Made by a program: the position numbers and the translations under genes. Of a DNA stretch of 64,000 bases, positions 35,289 to 44,297 are shown in pieces. The stretch lies in contig CANJSF010000004.1 in the NCBI GenBank assembly GCA_947476925.1, positions 1 to 64,000 on the forward strand. The letters run 5' to 3'. The notes beneath the pieces are model-generated. The model saw nothing but the letters and a program-made list of their open reading frames with translations. It was not told where the DNA came from and made no database searches. The stretch comes from Rhodospirillaceae bacterium. GTDB taxonomy: Bacteria; Pseudomonadota; Alphaproteobacteria; Rhodospirillales; Rhodospirillaceae. Position 1 is the stretch's first letter, and each line of letters opens with the position of its first letter.

Positions 35289-37907
35289 ATGCCCGATAGC
35301 CAACACACCGCTGCGCCCGCCACCGAAACGCCCAGAACCATTCGGCTGGCCGACTACACACCGCCGCCGTACCTGGCCACGCATATCGAACTGGCGTTCG
35401 ATCTGCACCCCACAGCCACGCGTGTCACAGCGATCACGCGCTATCAGGCCAATCACGACCGCGCCAAAGGCGTTAAGGCCCTCGTGCTCGATGGCGAGAA
35501 GATGGATTTGCTGTTCGTGCAAATGGATGATCGTGATTTGGTCGCGGGCCAGGACTATGTGCTGAATGATCACGCGCTGACCATAGCTGTGCCCCCTGCG
35601 ACATTCACCCTTAAAATCGTGACCCAAAACAACCCTGAGGCCAACAAAGCCCTTGAGGGCTTGTATGTATCGCGGGGAAAGTTCACCACACAATGCGAAG
35701 CCGAAGGTTTCCGGCGGATCACGTACTTTCAAGATCGGCCCGATGTGATGACGCGCTTTAAAGTCACACTCACCGCGCCGAAATCAACCTGCCCGGTGCT
35801 GCTTAGTAACGGCAACCCGGTTGAGTTTCGCGACGAAGCGAAAGACCGTCACAGTGCGGTTTGGGACGACCCTTTCCCCAAGCCCTGTTACTTGTTCGCA
35901 TTGGTGGCCGGGGACTTGGGGCATATCGCCGATACATTCACGACAGCCAGCGGGCGCAAGGTCGCGCTGAGAATCTACGTCGAACACGGCAAAGAATCGC
36001 GCGCGCTTTACGCGATGGACTCGCTGAAGCGCTCGATGCGCTGGGACGAGGAAAAATACGGCCGCGAGTACGACCTTGATGTGTTCAATATTGTGGCCGT
36101 CAGCGACTTCAACATGGGGGCTATGGAAAACAAAGGCCTGAACATCTTCAACGATAAATATGTTCTCGCCGACCCCGAAACAGCGACCGACACCGACTAT
36201 GAATTGATCGAGGGCATTGTCGCCCACGAGTACTTCCATAATTGGACGGGCGACCGCGTGACATGTCGCGAGTGGTTCCAACTCAGCCTCAAAGAAGGGT
36301 TAACCGTCTTTCGCGATCAGCAATTCTCGGAAGACATGCGCAATGCTGCTGTCCGGCGCATTGATGATGTCGATGCGTTGCGCGGCCGACAGTTTAGCGA
36401 GGATGCCGGGCCCTTGGCACACCCAGTGCGACCCGACAGCTACATCGAGATCAACAACTTCTACACCGCGACTGTCTATGAGAAAGGCGCGGAAGTGATT
36501 CGCATGCAGCACACCTTGCTGGGAGCGAAAAAATATCGCGAGGCGCTTGATCTCTACTTTAAGCGCCATGACGGCCAAGCGGTGACGTGCGAAGACTTTG
36601 TTGCATGCATGGAAGATGTCAGCGGACGCGACCTGACACAGTTCAAGCTGTGGTATCGTCAAGCCGGCACGCCAAACATTACTGCAACTGGTGCGCACGA
36701 TACCGCGTCGAACACCTATTCGCTGACACTCACGCAAGCTTTGGCCGCTACGCCGGGTCAGCCGACCAAAGCGCCAATGCATATTCCTTTTGCCGTTGGG
36801 TTTGTCGGGCGTAACGGGCAAGACATTCAACCAACGACAGTGCTTGAACTGCGCGAACCAACACAAACCTTCACATTCGACAACATCCCGGCGGGCGCGC
36901 TGCCATCTCTGAACCGCGGCTTTTCGGCTCCCGTAACAGTCAATTCGGCGCTCACCGATGCAGACCGCGCATTTTTAATGGCGCATGATTCTGACAGCTT
37001 CAACCGCTGGCAAGCCAAACAAGACTACGCCGCCAGCGAAATCTTGCGCGGACGTTCCGTCAACAACGAGTTTCTAAATGCCATGGGCGCAATCATCATC
37101 GACAACAGCATCGATGATGCCTACCGCGCCTGGCTGATGGACATGCCCGCATTTGACGATCTTGCCAACAAGATGGCGGTCGAAGACCCGTTGCAGTTGT
37201 TTGCCGCGCGCGAAGCAGCAACCAAGGCCATTGGCATGGCACATCGTGAAAAGCTAATGGCGTTGATCAATGCTAAGCGCTCGACTGGCGCCTTCTCGCC
37301 CGATGCCGTGAGCGCCGGACGCCGAGCACTGAAAAACACGGCGCTGTCGTACTTAGCGGCCCTTGAAACACCTGAGACCACGGCGCTGGTAAAAAACCAA
37401 TTTGATACCGCTGACAACATGACCGACCGCATGGCCGCGCTGGCAATGCTTGGCGATGTGCCCGGCCCTGAACGCGCCCAAGCGCTTGAGGCATTCCATG
37501 AGCGCTACCAGGGTGATGGCGTGGTGCTGGATAAATGGTTGAGCGTGCAAGCCGGCAGTTCGCTTCCCGGCACTTTGGCCCAGGTTCGCTCGCTGCTGAC
37601 GCACCCCAGCTACGAGCCGAAAAACCCCAACCGCATCCGCGCACTGGTGGGGGCGTTTGCGATGCGCAACCCCGTGCATTTTCATGCTGCCGATGGCTCG
37701 GGGTATAGCTTCGTGGCCGAGCAAATTGTCGCGATTGATAAATTCAACCCGCAAACAGCGGCACGGCTATTGCCGCCCCTGGGACGTTGGAAGCGCTTTG
37801 GCTCAGCGCGCCAGGCTCAAATGAAAGCAGCACTCAATAAAATCCTATCCGAACCGGGCCTGTCACGCGATGTGATGGAGCTGACCACCAAAAGCTTGGC
37901 GGACTAG
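35289..37907 (+). CDS. pepN: Aminopeptidase N (M1 family)
   Basis: The 872-residue zinc aminopeptidase removes N-terminal residues from peptides in the cytoplasm. The substrate-binding GAMENKGLNIFN and zinc motif VAHEYFHNWTGDR (HExxH with a downstream Glu in SLKEGLTVFRDQ) are intact. Length and the C-terminal helical domain match E. coli-type PepN. No signal peptide is seen. The upstream stretch 35124-35288 has no gene and should hold the promoter. The next gene begins 6 bp after the stop. Confidence 0.95.
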   Translation: MPDSQHTAAPATETPRTIRLADYTPPPYLATHIELAFDLHPTATRVTAITRYQANHDRAKGVKALVLDGEKMDLLFVQMDDRDLVAGQDYVLNDHALTIAVPPATFTLKIVTQNNPEANKALEGLYVSRGKFTTQCEAEGFRRITYFQDRPDVMTRFKVTLTAPKSTCPVLLSNGNPVEFRDEAKDRHSAVWDDPFPKPCYLFALVAGDLGHIADTFTTASGRKVALRIYVEHGKESRALYAMDSLKRSMRWDEEKYGREYDLDVFNIVAVSDFNMGAMENKGLNIFNDKYVLADPETATDTDYELIEGIVAHEYFHNWTGDRVTCREWFQLSLKEGLTVFRDQQFSEDMRNAAVRRIDDVDALRGRQFSEDAGPLAHPVRPDSYIEINNFYTATVYEKGAEVIRMQHTLLGAKKYREALDLYFKRHDGQAVTCEDFVACMEDVSGRDLTQFKLWYRQAGTPNITATGAHDTASNTYSLTLTQALAATPGQPTKAPMHIPFAVGFVGRNGQDIQPTTVLELREPTQTFTFDNIPAGALPSLNRGFSAPVTVNSALTDADRAFLMAHDSDSFNRWQAKQDYAASEILRGRSVNNEFLNAMGAIIIDNSIDDAYRAWLMDMPAFDDLANKMAVEDPLQLFAAREAATKAIGMAHREKLMALINAKRSTGAFSPDAVSAGRRALKNTALSYLAALETPETTALVKNQFDTADNMTDRMAALAMLGDVPGPERAQALEAFHERYQGDGVVLDKWLSVQAGSSLPGTLAQVRSLLTHPSYEPKNPNRIRALVGAFAMRNPVHFHAADGSGYSFVAEQIVAIDKFNPQTAARLLPPLGRWKRFGSARQAQMKAALNKILSEPGLSRDVMELTTKSLAD

Positions 37908-37913
37908 GCGCGC

Positions 37914-38594
37914 ATGAACCCACGCATCGCACGCGGCATGGAGTTGGGGCTGTCGAAAGCAGCGGCAACGCAGTTGAGCCGCCTTCACTCGCCGCAACAA
38001 GTGCAAGATTTTGTCACCGCCATTCCGATGAACTTCGAAATCGATGGCGGCACGGCGTTGTCGGTAGCGGAAGTCTTGAAGCAAAACCGCGCACATTGCA
38101 TCGAAGGTGCATTCGTTGCCGCCTGCGCATTTTGGATGGCAGGTGAACCGCCATTGCTGATGGATATGGGCGCCGATGTAGGCGACGACGACCACGTGAT
38201 TGCCTTGTTCAAGCGCGGCAAGTATTGGGGCGCTATTTCCAAAAGCAACGGCTATTACTTGCGCTATCGCGACCCGATTTACCGCACGTTACGCGAACTA
38301 GCATTGTCGTATTTTCATGAATACACCAAACGCGGCCGTAAAACGCTGCGCACATATTCCGTCGCCGTTGATTTGCGCCGCATCGATCCCAAACTATGGG
38401 TGACCAATCCAAATTTCTGCGAAGACATTGTTGATGTGCTGACCACTGCGCGCCACTTCAACTTGGTGCCGCGCGGTGTGGCCCAACACCTGCGGCCCAT
38501 CGACCGCGTCGAATCCATCGCCAACAAAGTTGACGAGCACGAAAGCCCAAAAAAGAAGCAAAAGAAAAAGCCGAAGCCACGCACAGCTTCTTAG
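37914..38594 (+). CDS. Hypothetical protein with transglutaminase-like Cys/His pattern and Lys-rich tail
   Basis: I do not recognise a named family. The segment QNRAHCIEGAFVAACAFWMAGEPPLLMDMG, followed by DDDHVIALFKRGKYWGAISKSNG, has the order Cys (helix start), His, Asn/Asp. That order is expected for the transglutaminase-like protease fold. Neither a signal peptide nor a membrane helix is seen. The C-terminal SPKKKQKKKPKPRTAS is strongly basic, as in proteins that touch nucleic acids or membranes. It lies 6 bp after pepN, so co-expression with a peptidase is likely. A catalytic role is inference. Confidence 0.6.
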   Translation: MNPRIARGMELGLSKAAATQLSRLHSPQQVQDFVTAIPMNFEIDGGTALSVAEVLKQNRAHCIEGAFVAACAFWMAGEPPLLMDMGADVGDDDHVIALFKRGKYWGAISKSNGYYLRYRDPIYRTLRELALSYFHEYTKRGRKTLRTYSVAVDLRRIDPKLWVTNPNFCEDIVDVLTTARHFNLVPRGVAQHLRPIDRVESIANKVDEHESPKKKQKKKPKPRTAS

Positions 38595-38653
38595 TTATTC
38601 CCGCAGGACCGGGATTTAAGGTGTGCAGGTTTACCGGCGCGACAAGATGTCTG

Positions 38654-39889
38654 TTAGGGCACAAACCGCGTTGCGAGTGCCGGCACATAGGACGGCGTGC
38701 GGTTGCGCACGATAGCTCCCGCCTTCTCACCTTCGGCCAGCAGATCATCCATATCGCCGTAGTATGACGTTAACTCCTCGGCGTAGTTGCGCTTCCAAAA
38801 CGCCGGATGCAGCCGGTGCGTGACCGCCATTTTGCTCATGTAGTCGTCTTCGTTGGCGTGACCCCAAGGTTTGGTGGCCTGGGCGAACGCCTGCCCATCG
38901 CAGCCATAAACGTCCACCGACTTCGAGATGGTGAACGCGACAGGCAGCACCAACATGGTGAATATGTTGGCTGTCGCAGTGCTAAAGAACGCCTCGGTCA
39001 AGTCGACATTAAACTGCCGTCCACGCTTATTACCAACACCAACAATGCGTGTGTGCGCTTCGGATGGAATGATGCATTTGAAGTACGGAACAAACCCCAG
39101 CTGCGTAATAAACACCCGCCGCTCATCGGCCATCAGCGCCTTGACCAGGCCCGCGCGAAACTGGCCGGCATACAGCGACATGCCGCAGTGCTGCACCGGA
39201 TCGCCCGCGAAAAGTAGCTCGGGCCTCAAGTGCTCTACCGCCCGCTCATCTGTGATGGTGGAGTTGCACACGGCGCGCAACGTGTCGCCGGGGTCGAACG
39301 AGCCCTTCGCGACTTGCGCCACCACCTCTTGCAATGACGGCCCATTGCCAAACACGCTCATGGGCTTGCCTTTCCAGCGTTTCAGGTGCTCGAAAAACAA
39401 GTAAACGGAATTCGACAACAACTTATCGATCTCAAGCTTAGGCAACAGCCCCAATGCCAGCGTGATCATGCCTAAGGTTTCTTGCTGCACCAGCTCATGA
39501 TCAAGCCAGCCGATTTCGCAACCCGTGCGCTCAACCATGGCATGCGCTTCGGCATTCAGTGCGGCGTGATCGGCGTTCCACACCACAATGCCGTACAACT
39601 GCAAACCGGCTTCGGTCTCTTTTTCGGGGTCATATGGCGCCAGCTTAATCTTGCCCTTAAAGCGCGGTGCATAAGTGGCAATGGCTGGGTCATAATCACG
39701 GCTGAGAAAAACGTTAGCCATATCCAGCGTTTGGTCGACATCAATCAGCGGGTAGTCCTCGCCCGCATAGGGAAACACGATATGGTCGATGCGATCGATA
39801 AACGGCAAAAAATGCCAGACCGCGCGAAACAACTGCGCATAAAAGCGCTCGCGGCTGGGAAATGGCGGCCAGAACAAAATATCGGCCAT
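38654..39889 (-). CDS. DUF115/MptE-like protein, possible glycosyltransferase-type enzyme
   Basis: The 411-residue cytoplasmic protein contains SVFGNGPSLQEVVAQ, then VCNSTITDERAVEHLRPELLFAGDPVQH, and later AFTISKSVDVYGCDGQAF. The GNGPSL and YGCDG pair is shared by DUF115/MptE-like proteins and by sialyltransferase-type folds. These often modify surface glycans or flagellin in bacteria. The N-terminal 170 residues are not assigned. It stands alone between pepN-linked genes and pirin and is transcribed on the minus strand; the function is unproven. Confidence 0.65.
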   Translation of the reverse strand: MADILFWPPFPSRERFYAQLFRAVWHFLPFIDRIDHIVFPYAGEDYPLIDVDQTLDMANVFLSRDYDPAIATYAPRFKGKIKLAPYDPEKETEAGLQLYGIVVWNADHAALNAEAHAMVERTGCEIGWLDHELVQQETLGMITLALGLLPKLEIDKLLSNSVYLFFEHLKRWKGKPMSVFGNGPSLQEVVAQVAKGSFDPGDTLRAVCNSTITDERAVEHLRPELLFAGDPVQHCGMSLYAGQFRAGLVKALMADERRVFITQLGFVPYFKCIIPSEAHTRIVGVGNKRGRQFNVDLTEAFFSTATANIFTMLVLPVAFTISKSVDVYGCDGQAFAQATKPWGHANEDDYMSKMAVTHRLHPAFWKRNYAEELTSYYGDMDDLLAEGEKAGAIVRNRTPSYVPALATRFVP

Positions 39890-39991
39890 AGATCAGGGGC
39901 ACCTAAGTCAGCGAAGCCCATATATTAGCGGCGCGGCGCTCAAATGAAAGCGCCGATGGCGGGCAGCCGAAGCCACCCGCCATTCAAGCAC

Positions 39992-40702
39992 TCAATTCCC
40001 CAAAGGCGGCAAGTCGAACACCAGCACCTCGGCGTCGGTGGTGGCCTTGAGTTCGAGCGCCGTTTCGTTCTTTACCGCTGCGCCATCGCCTGCAGACATG
40101 GCTGCTCCGTTCAGCGTGACAGCGCCGCGGGCCACTTGCACCCACGCGGTGCGGCTAGGGGCCAACGTCAGCGACGCGCCTTCGCCCGATTTAAATATGC
40201 CCGCATACAGCCCTGCATCTTGGTTGATGCTCACGCTGCCGTCGCGGCCATCGGGCGACGCCACCAATTTCAGTTTGCCGCTGCGGTCTGCTTCGGGCAC
40301 AAAAATTTGCTCGTAGCTGGGCGCAACACCACGCACCTTGGGCATCAGCCAAATTTGCAGCAATTTGGTGTCTGCATTGGGCTGCGGGTTAAACTCGCTA
40401 TGTTGGATGCCAGTACCGGCGCTCATGCGTTGAATATCGCCAGGCTTAATGACCGACCCGGTTCCTAACGAGTCTTTATGCTCCAGCGCGCCATCCAGAA
40501 TATAGGTGATGATTTCCATATCCTTATGACCATGTGTTGGAAAGCCGGCGCCCGCTTTGACGATATCTTCGTTAATCACCCGCAAGGCCGAGAAGCCCAA
40601 ATGCTGTGGGTCATAGTATTCGCCGAAGGAAAAGCTATGGCGGCTATCGAGCCAATAATTTTGGTAGTGGCCGCGCGCGGCACTATGACGAACTGTGATC
40701 AT
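39992..40702 (-). CDS. Pirin family bicupin protein
   Basis: The 236-residue protein has two cupin domains. The first, RHSFSFGEYYDPQHLGFSALRVINEDIV...FPTHGHKDMEIITYILDGALEHKDSLG, contains the metal-binding His/Glu set. GTGIQHSEFNP completes it. YhhW-type pirins can act as quercetin 2,3-dioxygenases or redox sensors. It is divergent from a LysR-type regulator, which commonly controls pirin genes. Confidence 0.92.
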   Translation of the reverse strand: MITVRHSAARGHYQNYWLDSRHSFSFGEYYDPQHLGFSALRVINEDIVKAGAGFPTHGHKDMEIITYILDGALEHKDSLGTGSVIKPGDIQRMSAGTGIQHSEFNPQPNADTKLLQIWLMPKVRGVAPSYEQIFVPEADRSGKLKLVASPDGRDGSVSINQDAGLYAGIFKSGEGASLTLAPSRTAWVQVARGAVTLNGAAMSAGDGAAVKNETALELKATTDAEVLVFDLPPLGN

Positions 40703-40763
40703 GGCAACCTCCTGTCGTGTCTTATCGCGTTCATGACGGGGAAGATATGCGCCGAGGTGCGTT

Positions 40764-40797
40764 GAAACAATAAGCTATTTGCGCATATAATTGTTTC
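40764..40797. promoter_or_regulatory. Inverted repeat in pirin/lysR divergent promoter
   Basis: GAAACAAT (40764-40771) and ATTGTTTC (40790-40797) are reverse complements separated by 18 bases. They lie between the divergent pirin (ATG 40702) and LysR (ATG 40825) genes. This is a plausible operator for the LysR protein, though it is not of strict T-N11-A form. Confidence 0.4.
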
Positions 40798-40824
40798 GAT
40801 AATAGACACAAAAATAGAGGCCCC

Positions 40825-41712
40825 ATGGACCGCATTGCCGCCTTACGTGCATTTCGCGCGGTTGCCGATGCCGAAAGCTTTTCGGCCGCTGCCACGCACT
40901 TAAAAACATCGAAATCGGCCATCAGCAAGCACGTGACCGCGCTGGAGAGCGACTTGGGTGTGAAACTCCTCAGCCGCACCACACGCCGCGTGAGCCTCAC
41001 GTCGGCGGGCGAAGTCTATATGCGTCGTGCCGAACGCATTTTGGACGAGATGGACGAAGCCGACCAAGCCGTGCGCCAACAGGCCGCCGTGCCCACCGGG
41101 CGCTTGCGCTTGGCCGCCCCCATGAGTTTTGGCATTCAGCACTTAGGCGATTTTGTCGCCGAATTCATCGCACTGCATCCGGGCGTCAGCGTCGACCTGA
41201 ACTTGAGTGATCGCTACGTTGACTTGGTCGAGGAGCGCATTGATTTGGCCATTCGAATTGGCAAGCTGAAGGACTCGTCGCTGCAAGCGCGCACTTTGGC
41301 GCCCTCGCGCACCGTCATGTGTGCGGCCCCGAAGTACATCAAAGCCCACGGCACACCGAAAAAGCCCAAAGACCTTCTGGCTCACAAGTGCCTCACGTAC
41401 ACTTATGCCGATGGCACAACGGGCTGGAAATTGAAAGACGGCGTGCTGAATGTGGCGGGCCCGGTGCACGCCAACAATGGCGACATCCTGCGCCAACTCG
41501 CCGTCAAGGGGTTGGGCATTGCGATCTTGCCCTCATTCATTGTCGGGCCCGACATCAAACGCGGCACGCTTGTGAGCTTGATGGAAGATCACATCCCGCA
41601 AGTGTCATCCATTCATGCGGTCTACCCGCCGGGGCGTTTCGTACCCGCCCCTGTGCGTGCGTTCATCGACTTTATGGTGGGCCGCTGCAATCCCAAGCCG
41701 AGTTGGGACTAA
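40825..41712 (+). CDS. LysR-family transcriptional regulator
   Basis: The 295-residue protein begins MDRIAALRAFRAVADAESFSAAATHLKTSKSAISKHVTALESDLGVKLLSRTTRRVSLT, the typical winged helix. A linker helix and an inducer-binding domain follow (RLRLAAPMSFG to GIAILPSFIVG). It probably regulates the divergent pirin gene and itself. It is followed after 5 bp by a membrane hydrolase gene on the same strand. Confidence 0.92.
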   Translation: MDRIAALRAFRAVADAESFSAAATHLKTSKSAISKHVTALESDLGVKLLSRTTRRVSLTSAGEVYMRRAERILDEMDEADQAVRQQAAVPTGRLRLAAPMSFGIQHLGDFVAEFIALHPGVSVDLNLSDRYVDLVEERIDLAIRIGKLKDSSLQARTLAPSRTVMCAAPKYIKAHGTPKKPKDLLAHKCLTYTYADGTTGWKLKDGVLNVAGPVHANNGDILRQLAVKGLGIAILPSFIVGPDIKRGTLVSLMEDHIPQVSSIHAVYPPGRFVPAPVRAFIDFMVGRCNPKPSWD

Positions 41713-41717
41713 GAACC

Positions 41718-42722
41718 GTGGACCCATTTACACAAGGCGCGTTGGGCGCTGCTTTCGTTCAAACAACGTCCACAAAAACACCACATCTTCGCATTGCTGC
41801 AGCCCTTGGCTTTCTATCTGGCATGGCCGCAGATTTAGACGTGCTGATCAGTTCGTCGACAGATCCCCTGACATTCCTTGAGTATCATCGTCATTTTACG
41901 CACGCGTTGGCGTTTATTCCCGTGGGCGGGCTGGCTTGTGCGTCCGCCATTCACTTATTTCTTGGCAAACGTTGGCGTCTGACGTTTCTGCAAACCTTCA
42001 TCTACTGCACGCTCGGCTACGCCACGCACGGACTGCTCGACGCCTCAACATCCTACGGTACGATGCTGCTGTGGCCGTTCAGTGACGAGCGCATTTCATG
42101 GAGCATCGTGCCAATTGTTGACCCGCTGTTCACGTTGCCGCTGGCGATCTTGATCTTCTACTCAGCGCTACGGGAGAAGCCTCTCTACGCGCGCATCGCC
42201 ATGACCTGGGTGGGTTTTTACCTCGCAATGGGCGCGCTCCAGCACAATGCCGCCCTTACCATGGGGAAAGAGATCGCAGCAAACCGAGGGCACGATCTGA
42301 TCAGGATTGAGGCCAAGCCCAGCTTTGCAAACATTTTGGTGTGGAAAACGATTTACGAGACATCGGACGAATTCCATGTCGATGCGGTACGCGCAGGGCT
42401 GGCGCCCCGCGTCTTTGAAGGCGCATCGGTGCCAAAACTCGATCTCAGCAGGGATTTACCATGGCTCGATCCCGGCTCGCAGCAAGCCAGCGATATCCAA
42501 CGGTTTAAGGTGTTCAGCGATAATTTCGTAGCGGAAGATCCTGACAACCCAAACCGGATTGTCGATATCCGCTACTCGTTCGTGCCGAATGAAGTCAGGC
42601 CGCTCTGGTCAATCGAAGTATCACCCGCAGCAAAGCACGACGCATATGCCGTTTACCTGACCCACCGCGGCGATGCCAACAAGGGCCTTGCCCAGCTTTG
42701 GCAGATGCTGACCGCTCGTTAG
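41718..42722 (+). CDS. YdjM-type membrane-bound metal-dependent hydrolase
   Basis: The 334-residue protein begins MDPFTQGALGAAFVQTTS, with MAADLDVLI, EYHRHFTHALAFIPVGG and GYATHGLLDASTSYGTMLLWPFS, the His/Asp pattern of LexA-binding, YdjM-like membrane hydrolases. Four or five helices are seen, then a soluble C-terminal domain of about 150 residues. GTG 41718 is the chosen start because it directly precedes the family N-terminus and lies 5 bp after lysR; longer in-frame starts run through that gene. It converges with the FAD oxidoreductase, overlapping by 4 bp. The substrate is unknown. Confidence 0.8.
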   Translation: MDPFTQGALGAAFVQTTSTKTPHLRIAAALGFLSGMAADLDVLISSSTDPLTFLEYHRHFTHALAFIPVGGLACASAIHLFLGKRWRLTFLQTFIYCTLGYATHGLLDASTSYGTMLLWPFSDERISWSIVPIVDPLFTLPLAILIFYSALREKPLYARIAMTWVGFYLAMGALQHNAALTMGKEIAANRGHDLIRIEAKPSFANILVWKTIYETSDEFHVDAVRAGLAPRVFEGASVPKLDLSRDLPWLDPGSQQASDIQRFKVFSDNFVAEDPDNPNRIVDIRYSFVPNEVRPLWSIEVSPAAKHDAYAVYLTHRGDANKGLAQLWQMLTAR

Positions 42723-44119
42723 GCAGGCCCCTTCGCGAGCTTCGCTGCGGCCATGCCAGCCAGCCGACCCAATGCGGTTGCAGCCAACAGCCCATTGCCT
42801 GCCAAATAACCGGAATTGCCGGGCCCTGAAATGCCGCGCGCGGCACCGCCGCCGGCGAATAAATTCGGCAGTGGCGTTTTATCGGCGCGCAGCACGCGTG
42901 CGTCTTGGTCGACAACCAAGCCGCCTTGCGTGTGAAACAACGCACCCGACACCTTCACAGCTTTATAAGGCGGCGTCAGCGCCCAGCCGGTGGTGAAGTT
43001 ACGACCCAGCGGATCTTGCTTTTGGCCAGCGACCATTTGCGCCACATCGGCCAGCGTTATTTTCAGTGCGTCGGGCAAACCTGTGACCTTGCACAATTCA
43101 TCGACTGATTCAGCATGGCGAATACAATCTGCTTTGATCGCATCTTGATAATCATCAAATTCTTTCATCGCATCGTGTATTTTCTGGTCGTATATGCTCC
43201 ACGCCCAATGGCCCGGCTGCGCCACGATATCCACCGCTTGCTCGGAATAGCCGCGCACTTCGTTTGAGAAGCGCACACCATGCGCATTCACTTGAAACCC
43301 GCCGCGCACAATGTGCGCCCACAAAATCGGAATGCCCTGCCCGTACGCCAAACCGCCATGGCCTTGATAAGAATGGATGTCGGCCACCGCCGCACCGAGC
43401 GCCCGCCCCCAAGCAATGGCATCACCTTTATTGCCGGGGTGACCAAAGAATGTGGCTTCTAAAATTTCAGGGATGTATTGCTGCAACATCTCGCGGCTGC
43501 CGGCAAAACCACAACACGCCAAAATCAGGGCTTGGCAACCGATGTCTTCGGTCGAGCCATCCGGGCGCATCAGGCGCACGCCATGAACACGCTGCGCCTC
43601 GTCGGCAAACACATCCGTGACCTGCGCTTCCAAAATAATGTCGATGCTTTCACGCTCGGCCGCTTGATGCAGCGCGCCCATCAACTCCGAGCCGGTGCGA
43701 TTGGGCGTACCGTGCATGCGCATTTTGGAATGGCCCGGATAAAGAAACGAATCCACCAGCGACAGCGGCACGTTGCAGTAGTCGGCCAGCCACTCCACCG
43801 TCGGCGCGCCTTCGCGCGCTAAATGCAAAGCCATAACGTAGTCAGTGGCATTCTTTGTTTTGGCCATCACGTCGGCTGCAAAAAGTTCAGCCGAATCATC
43901 AATGCCTTTGGCTTTTTGGAACCGACTTCCTGGTGCTGGAATCAAGCCCGTCGACATGGCCGTGGTGCCCAACGCGGTTTGGTCGCGTTCCAGCACCAGC
44001 ACTTCGGCGCCCGCCTGCTTGGCCGCCAGGGCCGCCGTCAGGCCACAACCACCACCGCCAACAATCAATACCGGAACGCTGCCCTGAAATTTTGCAGCAT
44101 GTGGAGACAAAATCGACAC
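42719..44119 (-). CDS. FAD-dependent oxidoreductase, fumarate reductase / ketosteroid dehydrogenase type
   Basis: The 466-residue flavoprotein has an N-terminal VPVLIVGGGGCGLTAALAAKQAGAEVLVLERD, the dinucleotide motif. TTAMSTGLIPAPG and C-terminal FAGGGAARGISGPGNSGYLAGNGLLAATALGRLAG follow, as in soluble fumarate reductases and 3-oxosteroid dehydrogenases. RFSNEVRG supplies the substrate-domain signature. I chose GTG 44119 because GGAGG lies five bases upstream; earlier starts add a leader with no ribosome site. No covalent-heme motif is seen. The substrate is unknown; the neighbours suggest degradation of organic compounds. Confidence 0.82.
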   Translation of the reverse strand: MSILSPHAAKFQGSVPVLIVGGGGCGLTAALAAKQAGAEVLVLERDQTALGTTAMSTGLIPAPGSRFQKAKGIDDSAELFAADVMAKTKNATDYVMALHLAREGAPTVEWLADYCNVPLSLVDSFLYPGHSKMRMHGTPNRTGSELMGALHQAAERESIDIILEAQVTDVFADEAQRVHGVRLMRPDGSTEDIGCQALILACCGFAGSREMLQQYIPEILEATFFGHPGNKGDAIAWGRALGAAVADIHSYQGHGGLAYGQGIPILWAHIVRGGFQVNAHGVRFSNEVRGYSEQAVDIVAQPGHWAWSIYDQKIHDAMKEFDDYQDAIKADCIRHAESVDELCKVTGLPDALKITLADVAQMVAGQKQDPLGRNFTTGWALTPPYKAVKVSGALFHTQGGLVVDQDARVLRADKTPLPNLFAGGGAARGISGPGNSGYLAGNGLLAATALGRLAGMAAAKLAKGPA

Positions 44120-44297
44120 AGCATCCTCCAAATAAACCAGCGTTACTTTACGGGGCCTGGCCGACCATTGGCTATAGGGGCGTGCGTTGGCTTGCACCTC
44201 GGGGGGCCAAGCCGGTAGGCTCCGGTATGAAGACCACACCAATTGTCAGCCCTGCGAAAGCAGCGGCCCCCCTACTTCGATGCGGACGTTTGAACTA

